DNA from: Lachnospiraceae bacterium
GTDB lineage: Bacteria > Bacillota > Clostridia > Lachnospirales > Lachnospiraceae
Reading direction: 5' to 3'
Assembly (NCBI GenBank): GCA_024698705.1
Contig: JAILQX010000018.1
Coordinates: 1 to 64,000 of the forward strand
DNA length: 64,000 nucleotides
Both the position numbers and the translations under genes were made by a program. Of the stretch, positions 57,329 through 64,000 are shown in pieces. Position 1 is the stretch's first letter; each line of letters opens with the position of its first letter. The notes beneath the pieces were generated by a model, which did no database searches, was not told where the DNA came from, and saw only the letters and a list, made by a program, of their open reading frames with translations.

Positions 57329-58315
57329 TCACTTCATAACTGTTGCTACTATCTTTTTTAAAATCACAAATCCCCAATCATATTTATATATATTCTTAAT
57401 TAACCATAAAAGCAGTTTTTGTTTTGGGGGAAGAAAGAATTTATAGGAACCATGATATAATATCTCAAAATAATTACTGTTCACATTTGGCTTTTCGTTT
57501 GAATTTAACACAAATATTGTGTACAACAAATCCCTGATATCAAAAATCATCACCTTCATGAGTCTCATTCGCAATTCGTCATCAACGTTAATCTGAATAT
57601 CCAACATAATCCTAGACGCTAAGTATGCTTTATAAAAATTCCATCCAACTCCATTAATAAAGGCAACGGACTTTTTTACAATTTGTTCATTTATCATTAC
57701 ATAGTTTTTTGTGCTTTCAAGACATCTTGTTAAAATAATTAATGATGGCAAATAAGAATATGAATAGAAAATGGTTTCTCCCAAATAATCTTGAATCAAC
57801 TCCATGTTATATACTTTATTAGAGTAAAAAATCATGTCACCATGCCAAAGGGAATTGTTTTTTTCCTTTTCTTCATAAAACTCCACGAATTTCTTTATGT
57901 CAGATATGATTATATCGCTTTCTTCTTTCCAATCCTCAAAATGCACAAAATTAAAAACAGCTGCCCCCTCATACTTACTAATAGCATCATAGATTTTTTC
58001 AACGGCATTTTCCATAACTTGATCATCATCCGACAGTGTCCATGCCCATTTAGAATTACAGTATGAGAAAATTTCTGATATATTGACATTAATCCCTACA
58101 TTTATTTTACGTCTGATCACAGTACATTTCTCTTGAAACTCTTTTGACATATTGTCTATGGTCTTTTGTGTATCATAATCAGATGCATTATCACTGATTA
58201 TGATCTTGAATTTTTTACATGTCTGATTTTCAAGTGCTGCTAATGTGTTTTTCAGTCCTTCTTGCCTATTATATGTTGGTATAAGAATTGTTAGTATATC
58301 TTCAAAATAGCGCAT
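57329..58315 (-). CDS. GT2 glycosyltransferase
   Basis: A 328-residue GT2. DILTILIPTYNRQEGLKNTLAAL and IIISDNAS precede WTLSDDDQVM, the DXD motif (about residues 92-101). It is cytoplasmic and slightly basic, with A+T-rich codon use. AGGGAT precedes the ATG. It lies 23 bases after the fucosyltransferase-like gene in the operon started by promoter B. Confidence 0.87.
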   Translation of the reverse strand: MRYFEDILTILIPTYNRQEGLKNTLAALENQTCKKFKIIISDNASDYDTQKTIDNMSKEFQEKCTVIRRKINVGINVNISEIFSYCNSKWAWTLSDDDQVMENAVEKIYDAISKYEGAAVFNFVHFEDWKEESDIIISDIKKFVEFYEEKEKNNSLWHGDMIFYSNKVYNMELIQDYLGETIFYSYSYLPSLIILTRCLESTKNYVMINEQIVKKSVAFINGVGWNFYKAYLASRIMLDIQINVDDELRMRLMKVMIFDIRDLLYTIFVLNSNEKPNVNSNYFEILYHGSYKFFLPPKQKLLLWLIKNIYKYDWGFVILKKIVATVMK

Positions 58316-58338
58316 TTGCTTGATCCCTAATCTTATTG

Positions 58339-59310
58339 TTATTCTTTATAAATTCCTCTTGACAATGGTTTGTAGTATTTGTAACTCCCACCATTTATCA
58401 AAACTGCTACGCTTAGGCTTCCACATGGTGCACCGGTGATCGATTCGCATGCAGACAAACAATATAAAACCTTTAAGTAATCTATACTCTTTTCTCTCGT
58501 ATCAATTTCGTTTTGTTGGGTGAACTCAGATAAATAACACTTTACTTCTGTCGGATCAAATCTTTCCTGTTCTGTAGTGTATAATTTTTTCCCAAATTCC
58601 TTCACAAAAAAATCGTATATAGCACGGTCCTCAGTTGCCAAGTAAAAACTTTCATACTCAGAAAAATTATCTTTAATATAATCTGCTGTATCTTCGGCTG
58701 AATATGGGATAGCATGATATAAAGGTTTCAAATATGTATAATCAGTTCCTCTGCAAATAATCCCCAATACTCTTCCTTCGTTTTCTTTTCTTATGCGTTG
58801 TATTTCATTTTCAACAACTTCAAATATGGCCGGTTTCAGTTTAATATATGCTTTATAAAGTTCATGATATCTTTCAAATTCGGGAGTCGATGGATTTCCT
58901 ATATATCCTCGGTTTGCCAGCGATCTTCCACATAGGATAACATTCTTACTTTTATACACTTCATCAAGTGAATACGGTGATACCTGCTCAAAATACCTCT
59001 CCCACACATTTACATGCTTATAATCCCCTTTTTCTTCATAAGCATTATGATAATTCATCATATCAACAACAGGGACATAATTGTTGTCTATAGCATATTT
59101 CAAATGAAGACAAATATAATTCAGTATACTTCCCCATCCTGCTTCAACGGTATAATTCCTTATAACATAAAATGTTATATCAGAATTCATTTTTCCATAT
59201 CTTCTATGAATTTCATTGTCTACATAGAAATACCTAAGTTTAAGTAAAGCATCTCTAACTCTGCAAAAGAACTTATACTTAAGCAGTCTATCTTTTATGC
59301 TTGTTCCCAT
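58339..59310 (-). CDS. Fucosyltransferase-superfamily-like protein
   Basis: A 323-residue protein with no signal peptide. The segment IICRGTDYTY (about residues 184-193) resembles the nucleotide-sugar-binding motif of the fucosyltransferase superfamily (RRGDK in GT23, RRGDY in GT11). FYLATEDRAIYDFF and YCLSACESITGAPCGSLSVAV follow, like the later conserved blocks. It is only distantly similar to characterised members, so the donor is uncertain. It is the first gene after promoter B. Confidence 0.7.
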   Translation of the reverse strand: MGTSIKDRLLKYKFFCRVRDALLKLRYFYVDNEIHRRYGKMNSDITFYVIRNYTVEAGWGSILNYICLHLKYAIDNNYVPVVDMMNYHNAYEEKGDYKHVNVWERYFEQVSPYSLDEVYKSKNVILCGRSLANRGYIGNPSTPEFERYHELYKAYIKLKPAIFEVVENEIQRIRKENEGRVLGIICRGTDYTYLKPLYHAIPYSAEDTADYIKDNFSEYESFYLATEDRAIYDFFVKEFGKKLYTTEQERFDPTEVKCYLSEFTQQNEIDTREKSIDYLKVLYCLSACESITGAPCGSLSVAVLINGGSYKYYKPLSRGIYKE

Positions 59311-59374
59311 ATGTTTTTATTCTTTATTAAAAAATACATTTAAATATACTCAAACAGACATAATACTCTAGAAC

Positions 59375-59403
59375 ATTTTACTCTAATAAGGTATATGCGT
59401 CAA
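59375..59403 (-). promoter_or_regulatory. Promoter element B
   Basis: On the minus strand TTGACG (59398-59403) and TAAAAT (59375-59380) are 17 bases apart. The 29-base core differs from element A at only two positions. It lies 65 bases ahead of the fucosyltransferase-like gene. The palindrome that follows the -10 in element A is degenerate here. Confidence 0.8.
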
Positions 59404-59428
59404 ACACAATACCGCACCATTTACACCA

Positions 59429-59456
59429 TATACATTTTATTTTTTTCTGCTATAAT
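59429..59456 (+). promoter_or_regulatory. Plus-strand promoter for the MBOAT/SGNH pair
   Basis: TATACA (59429-59434) and TATAAT (59451-59456) are 16 bases apart, with TG just ahead of the -10 (extended -10). It is placed back to back with promoter B and drives the genes at 59528-62490. Confidence 0.65.
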
Positions 59457-59499
59457 TATCTTTGTTATTAATACTGTTGTTCTATTTAAGGATAGTTTT

Positions 59500-59538
59500 A
59501 TGTCGTTAAGAATGGTTGCAAAGACTTATGCTTTTTAA
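59500..59538 (+). CDS. Short upstream ORF overlapping the MBOAT start
   Basis: A 12-codon frame, starting ATG at 59500 after AAGGA with normal spacing, ends at TAA 59538, eight bases past the ATG of the MBOAT gene in another frame. The MBOAT ATG itself lacks a clear ribosome binding site. The short frame could therefore drive coupled translation of the MBOAT (inference). The peptide itself is probably not functional. Confidence 0.4.
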   Translation: MSLRMVAKTYAF

Positions 59539-61021
59539 TTCAACGGAATTCATTCTATTCTTCCCTATAGTAACAATCATATACTTCATGCTCCCATCAA
59601 AGATCAGATACATATGGTTATTGATTGCTTCATATTATTTTTATATGGGATGGAACCCCAAATACGTTGTTTTATTAGTGTTTTCCACATTGATAACATA
59701 TATCAGCGGGTTATTGATCAGTATAGTCCCATCTAAAACAAAACCTCAGAATCATACCAGAATCAAAAGAATAATAGTTGCTGCCAGCCTGATAGCCAAC
59801 CTTGGTTTACTATTTTTCTTTAAATATATTAATTTTGCATCAGGTATTATCGTGAATTTGTTTTCCAGATTAAATATTTCCTTAGATATTCCACGTTTTG
59901 ATATTTTACTTCCTGTCGGAATATCTTTTTTTACTTTCCAATCATTAAGCTACACGATTGATGTGTACCGCGGGGATATTTATCCGGAAAAGAACATCTT
60001 AAGATATGCGCTGTATGTATCTTTTTTTCCACAACTGGTTGCCGGGCCGATAGAAAGATCCAAAAATCTCTTAAAACAAGTATCCAAACCTGTCAAATTT
60101 GACTTTGAAACGGCTCGCGACGGTTTTATGCTTATGTTGTGGGGGTATTTTTTAAAAATCGTTATTGCAGATAGAATAGCTATAGTTGTAGATGCCGTAT
60201 ATGATAATTACGAATACTATGAAGGGTGGTATTTTATTGTTGCCACCATTTTATTTGCGTTCCAGATATACTGTGATTTTGCCGGATATTCAACCATTGC
60301 TCTTGGAGCAGCTGAAATACTTGGAATAAAACTTACAGATAACTTCAACTCTCCATATCTGTCTCAAACCGTATCAGAATTCTGGCGAAGGTGGCATATT
60401 ACTCTAACCTCCTGGTTCAAGGATTATCTTTACATCCCGTTAGGCGGAAATAAAAAAGGACAATTCAGAAAAAACCTTAATCGATTAATTGTATTTTTTG
60501 CAAGTGGGTTGTGGCATGGAGCAGGAATACATTTTATCGTATGGGGTGTATTAAATGGTGTATATCAGGTTATCGGTGACATGTTGACTCCCTTGAAAAA
60601 AAATGCTATTAAAGCATTGAGTCTTAACGAAAACTCATTTAGCTTCAAAATATACAAATGCATAATAACATTTTGTTTGGTTGATTTTTCCTGGATTTAT
60701 TTTAGAGCTTCAGCACTCCATGTCGGAAATACAATTGCATGTTCTATATTCCATGCCAAAAATCCATGGATTCTTTTTGACGGATCTTTATACGAACTCG
60801 GCCTTGATGAAAAAAATTTCCGGCTTATGCTCTACTGCATTTTTATTCTGATCATTTCGGATATTTGTAAACGCTTTGGTATAAGCATTAGAAAAAAAAT
60901 ATCTGAGCAGGATTATATCTTCAGATGGTTGGTAATAGTTTTTTCCATATTTTTTATATTGACATTCGGGCTATGGGGTCCCGGATATAATGCAAGTAAT
61001 TTTATATATTTCCAGTTTTAG
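59528..61021 (+). CDS. MBOAT-family membrane O-acyltransferase (second copy)
   Basis: A 497-residue AlgI-like protein, distantly related to 55909-57303. It has FWRRWHITLTSWFKDYLYIPLGG and SGLWHGAGIHFIVWG with the catalytic His (about residue 335), and ends NFIYFQF. About 11-12 transmembrane helices. The ATG at 59528 is chosen; a TTG four codons upstream is possible. Together with the following SGNH protein it forms a second O-acetylation module, on the plus strand and strongly A+T-rich. Confidence 0.9.
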   Translation: MLFNSTEFILFFPIVTIIYFMLPSKIRYIWLLIASYYFYMGWNPKYVVLLVFSTLITYISGLLISIVPSKTKPQNHTRIKRIIVAASLIANLGLLFFFKYINFASGIIVNLFSRLNISLDIPRFDILLPVGISFFTFQSLSYTIDVYRGDIYPEKNILRYALYVSFFPQLVAGPIERSKNLLKQVSKPVKFDFETARDGFMLMLWGYFLKIVIADRIAIVVDAVYDNYEYYEGWYFIVATILFAFQIYCDFAGYSTIALGAAEILGIKLTDNFNSPYLSQTVSEFWRRWHITLTSWFKDYLYIPLGGNKKGQFRKNLNRLIVFFASGLWHGAGIHFIVWGVLNGVYQVIGDMLTPLKKNAIKALSLNENSFSFKIYKCIITFCLVDFSWIYFRASALHVGNTIACSIFHAKNPWILFDGSLYELGLDEKNFRLMLYCIFILIISDICKRFGISIRKKISEQDYIFRWLVIVFSIFFILTFGLWGPGYNASNFIYFQF

Positions 61022-61038
61022 GGAGTAATTAATTTAAA

Positions 61039-62490
61039 ATGAAATTCAAGCAACTAATAAGCACAATCATTGTTATTATACTGTCTATCATAGTTTTAAA
61101 AAAAGAAACTGATATTACAGAATCAAAAGCCAGTGACAACAAATACAGAGCTTTTTTCGAACATTCTCAGGATTTCGACGTATTCTTTCTCGGAACCAGT
61201 CATGTTATAAATGCTGTATATCCTATGGAATTGTGGCATGATTACGGTATCTCGTCATATAATTTTGGCGGACATGCCAACGAATTGGCCACTACATATT
61301 GGGTTTTTAAAAACGCTCTTAACTATTCCAAACCCAAAGTTGTATTTGTTGATTGCATGTTACTTGGGGATCAGCAAAAAACATGGGATGACTTTTCATA
61401 TGTGCACCTCTCCCTGGATGCTTTTCCTTTATCATTAACTAAGATCAATGCTATTAACGATTTGCTGGATGATAAAGTGATAGTTCAACGAATATCTGAA
61501 GGCAGTTTGACCGTTTCCGAAAAACGTACAAAGATAGGCTTATTATGGGATTATTCCGTTTATCACCCCAGATGGTCCGAACTTAGTGAGGGCGACTTTT
61601 GTCCCACATCCATAAAAGAGTATGGTGCCGAATCAAGAATTTACATATCAAAGCCGGGAGTTGTTGTCAACAATCCCCAAACAGTACTGACCGAAAAAAC
61701 AACCGGTATAGAATATCTTATTAAAATAATCGAAACCTGTGATGAGAATGATATTGATATAGTACTAATGAATTTACCATTTCCTGTAAATACAGAGAAA
61801 CAATGGCAGGAAATAAACACAGTATATACTATCGCCGACAAATACGGAGTTGATTATATCAATTTCTTAGATGAAGATGTTGTTGATTTTAACACCGATT
61901 GTTATGATTCGAACTCTCACTTAAACCCCTCCGGTGCGTTAAAAGTAACGGATTATCTTGGAAAGTATATATTGAGCAAATATAAGAACCTCAGTCACAC
62001 CGGTGATATGAACTATAATTATATGGATACGGATTACGCTGACTATAAATCCTATAAAGATTCTCGCTTTAACGAAGTTGAAGATTTGAATACGTATCTG
62101 ATGCTTCTTCAGGATTATGATTATGGTTTCATGATGAATATAGGGGATACATCCATATTCAACGATACTACAACACTGAATCTGTTAAAAAACAAAGGCG
62201 TTAATATTGATGAATTAACCGATGACACCCATTACATAATTACATACAAAAACGAGGTTCAACTGATAAGAGAAAATATAAACAAAAACGGACAATATGG
62301 AAAGTTTTCTATATTCTTTAACGCCCATAACGAATACAGTGTTTATGTCGATAATACCGAATTATTTACAACAGATTCTAATACACTTTCCCAACAACCA
62401 AATGCAATAAGTATCTGTGTTTTTGATTTAGATAATGGCAGTGGTCTTGTAGATACCTCTTCGTTTAAGACCCAGGCATTCACCGAATAA
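61039..62490 (+). CDS. Membrane-anchored SGNH-like protein, partner of the MBOAT
   Basis: A 483-residue protein with an N-terminal hydrophobic anchor (about 5-22). The extracellular part has FFLGTSHVINAVYP (SGNH block with Ser, about residues 51-64) and DSNSHLNPSGALKVTDYLG (Asp-x3-His block, about 292-310). The C-terminal third is mostly beta-type and of unknown role. It follows the MBOAT by 17 bases and probably transfers acetyl groups to the glycan (inference). It overlaps the convergent GT2 gene end by 11 bases. Confidence 0.8.
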   Translation: MKFKQLISTIIVIILSIIVLKKETDITESKASDNKYRAFFEHSQDFDVFFLGTSHVINAVYPMELWHDYGISSYNFGGHANELATTYWVFKNALNYSKPKVVFVDCMLLGDQQKTWDDFSYVHLSLDAFPLSLTKINAINDLLDDKVIVQRISEGSLTVSEKRTKIGLLWDYSVYHPRWSELSEGDFCPTSIKEYGAESRIYISKPGVVVNNPQTVLTEKTTGIEYLIKIIETCDENDIDIVLMNLPFPVNTEKQWQEINTVYTIADKYGVDYINFLDEDVVDFNTDCYDSNSHLNPSGALKVTDYLGKYILSKYKNLSHTGDMNYNYMDTDYADYKSYKDSRFNEVEDLNTYLMLLQDYDYGFMMNIGDTSIFNDTTTLNLLKNKGVNIDELTDDTHYIITYKNEVQLIRENINKNGQYGKFSIFFNAHNEYSVYVDNTELFTTDSNTLSQQPNAISICVFDLDNGSGLVDTSSFKTQAFTE

Positions 62491-63511
62491 TTTTTCTCAT
62501 CATTTTCAAGCCTAACAATCTACTTGCGTTATAAGCAAAATATGTTTTTATCAGTTCTCGATTTGGTATATAAAAAAAATCTTTTATTCCATCAGAAAAC
62601 AATTTTTCTTCATCATGAGACACTTCTACAATCTCTCTCATCGATAAATTATAATCAAGTTCCTGACAATCAAAATTATAATTTCTGTGAGTTATGGGTT
62701 TGGTATTATCATAATCCATAACATCACAATTCACTCCGGAACCATCATATCCCCAATTTCTAACCTTCGATATAGTCGGGAATATCATCTTCAGATCATG
62801 AGAAAACATATACAGCCCATATGTAAGATCCATTTTCCAAACCTCATCGTTTCTAACTATTTGTGCTGTATATCCCACCATTGATTTCACAAAATTACAG
62901 TACTGGTTAGGTGCTGCCTTCATCAACTTTTTCATGGTATCGGAATCATTATAAACCCCGTTCAACCAGGAAACCGTCATTTCATCCAGCATATTTCCGA
63001 ACTTTTTTGACCAAGTTCCAAAGCCAAAAGCTGAAAAATATGTGTTACTATAATAGACATTTGCATTGGTCGTTTTTACACTCATAGGATAATTATATCC
63101 GGAAACAGCAACCACGTTTTCATTGTTATTATATTTCCACAGTGTCTTATTCATGAATTCAAGATAGTTGGCAGAAAACTCATTATCATCTTCAGAAAAG
63201 ATGAATGTATCATGCCTTTTCATTACCATTTTGATCAAATAAGACATATTTCGTACTGCGCCAAGGTTATGGTCCTGCTTTATAATAAATACATTAGCAA
63301 ACCCATCTATCCCTAAATCGAGATACTGTTCTATCTTCTTATACCCATCTAAATACTTATCTTCAGGCGGATAATCCAACCCTATATATAACTCTGAATA
63401 CCTTGCATATGAATTATTCTGAAGAGACTCAACACATCTCTTCAAATGATCATAACGACACAAGGTCGGAATTATAATCGCTGCGTACTTGCCTGACATA
63501 TTATCCATCAT
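62480..63511 (-). CDS. GT2-like glycosyltransferase (GNT-I-like fold)
   Basis: A 343-residue protein. The N-terminus YAAIIIPTLCRYDHLKRCVESL and FIFSEDDNEFS (EDD variant, about residues 101-111) fit a GT-A fold like that of GT2/GT13-type enzymes. FGFGTWSKKF is a further feature seen in such LPS/EPS enzymes. The reading frame overlaps the stop of the convergent plus-strand gene by 11 bases. It is transcribed from promoter C just upstream. The donor is not evident. Confidence 0.8.
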   Translation of the reverse strand: MMDNMSGKYAAIIIPTLCRYDHLKRCVESLQNNSYARYSELYIGLDYPPEDKYLDGYKKIEQYLDLGIDGFANVFIIKQDHNLGAVRNMSYLIKMVMKRHDTFIFSEDDNEFSANYLEFMNKTLWKYNNNENVVAVSGYNYPMSVKTTNANVYYSNTYFSAFGFGTWSKKFGNMLDEMTVSWLNGVYNDSDTMKKLMKAAPNQYCNFVKSMVGYTAQIVRNDEVWKMDLTYGLYMFSHDLKMIFPTISKVRNWGYDGSGVNCDVMDYDNTKPITHRNYNFDCQELDYNLSMREIVEVSHDEEKLFSDGIKDFFYIPNRELIKTYFAYNASRLLGLKMMRKIIR

Positions 63512-63556
63512 AGCCCCAACACTTATACAATAAAAAAGAGCAAAATACTTCGATAT

Positions 63557-63585
63557 ATTTTACCCTTTTATCCACTATGAGTCAA
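63557..63585 (-). promoter_or_regulatory. Promoter element C
   Basis: On the minus strand TTGACT (63580-63585) and TAAAAT (63557-63562) are 17 bases apart. The region resembles elements A and B, with an imperfect palindrome after the -10 (AGGGTAAAATA against TATTTTGCTCT). It lies between the GT4 stop and the GT2-like gene. Confidence 0.72.
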
Positions 63586-63588
63586 ATC

Positions 63589-64000
63589 TTATAGAACCTG
63601 CTGCACAAGAATCTCTTGATATATGTCCATATATTGTTTTGTTATCGTTTCTATAGAAAATCTCTTAAGAGCATATTCGCTTAACTCATCCGAATCATAC
63701 CCTATATATTTCCTGACCATTGACTTCATAGCCTCATAAAGTCCCTTCTCATCCTTTGAGTCCACCAGTAATCCCGTCGTGTCATTAATAATAGACTCCA
63801 GCCCGCCACACCTTGTTCCGACTGCAGGTTTTCCAAGCATCACGCCTTCTGCGACTGAACAGCCAAAGGATTCAATCATGCTTGCCGATACTATAAAGTC
63901 CGCATCAGAAACTATATTATATACTTTACTTCTCTCACAGGCTCCATAGAATATTATACTATCGGCGACACCCAAATCAGCTGCCATACCTTTATATTCC
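63589..64000 (-). CDS. GT4 glycosyltransferase, C-terminal part (cut by window edge)
   Basis: The frame is open to the right edge; 136 codons are visible. ADSIIFYGACERSKVYNIVSDADFIVSASMIESFGCSVAE contains the EX7E-type donor motif of GT4 enzymes, and GLLVDSKDEKGLYEAMKSMV follows. The ATG at 63987 is internal to the frame rather than a start: the preceding residues EYKG fit the family. It is the first gene on the right side of the locus and continues beyond the window. Confidence 0.85.
   Translation of the reverse strand, partial: EYKGMAADLGVADSIIFYGACERSKVYNIVSDADFIVSASMIESFGCSVAEGVMLGKPAVGTRCGGLESIINDTTGLLVDSKDEKGLYEAMKSMVRKYIGYDSDELSEYALKRFSIETITKQYMDIYQEILVQQVL

Overview
The window is a piece of a Firmicutes chromosome, most likely a Lachnospiraceae-type member of the Clostridia (inference). 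The basis is the protein sequences of the ribosomal and RNA polymerase genes, AGGAGG-type ribosome binding sites, an L10 leader of the Firmicutes type, and neighbours typical of that family: an orphan FliD-like protein, SPFH/zinc-ribbon proteins, and DUF6020/DUF6056-like membrane proteins. Base composition is mixed. The housekeeping part and the left half of the glycan locus are balanced, and the right end (about 40-64 kb) is clearly richer in A+T.

Layout. (1) 1-12.5 kb, minus strand: the ribosomal protein/RNA polymerase region, in transcription order rpmG-secE-nusG-rplK-rplA (terminator), then a four-gene SPFH/zinc-ribbon membrane cluster, then rplJ-rplL-rpoB-rpoC. rpoC runs off the left edge. 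Regulatory sites visible here are the promoters of rpmG, rplJ and rpoB, an L10 leader with an attenuator hairpin, an L1-binding-site mimic ahead of rplK, and terminators after rplA and rplL. (2) 12.6-15.3 kb: an orphan FliD-like protein and an orphan PilT ATPase. (3) 15.3-64 kb: one very large surface-polysaccharide locus, nearly all on the minus strand and running off the right edge.

The glycan locus falls into several transcription units. One runs from rfbG (29.4 kb) down to a glycogen-debranching-type enzyme (15.3 kb). It holds UDP-glucose dehydrogenase, UDP-galactopyranose mutase, a GT11 fucosyltransferase-like enzyme, a radical SAM/SPASM protein, two polyprenyl-phosphate-type GT2 enzymes and two large membrane proteins. 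A second unit of 16 genes runs from a promoter at 54.45-54.48 kb to a bidirectional terminator at 33.58 kb. It holds a thiamine-diphosphate enzyme, rfbH, an FdtA-type ketoisomerase, five GT2 and two GT4 glycosyltransferases, five GT-C-like membrane proteins and two acyltransferase-3 proteins. A third unit starts at 59.4 kb and holds a fucosyltransferase-like protein, a GT2, an MBOAT O-acyltransferase and an AlgJ-like SGNH protein. A plus-strand pair (MBOAT plus SGNH protein) lies at 59.5-62.5 kb.

Together (inference) the genes describe a heteropolysaccharide or cell-wall glycan built from UDP-GlcA, UDP-Galf, fucose-like, CDP-3,6-dideoxyhexose-derived and dTDP-3-amino-sugar-type residues. It would be decorated outside the membrane by several lipid-linked-sugar/GT-C modules and O-acylated by at least four acyltransferases. 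No flippase, polymerase or export genes are recognised in the window. The most notable observations are a four-unit array of 37-nt hairpins at a 72-73-nt period (30.78-31.03 kb), a near-identical promoter element used three times, the repeated GT2 + GT-C modules, and the combination of RfbG, RfbH and an acetolactate-synthase-like enzyme, which suggests a yersiniose-like branched sugar.
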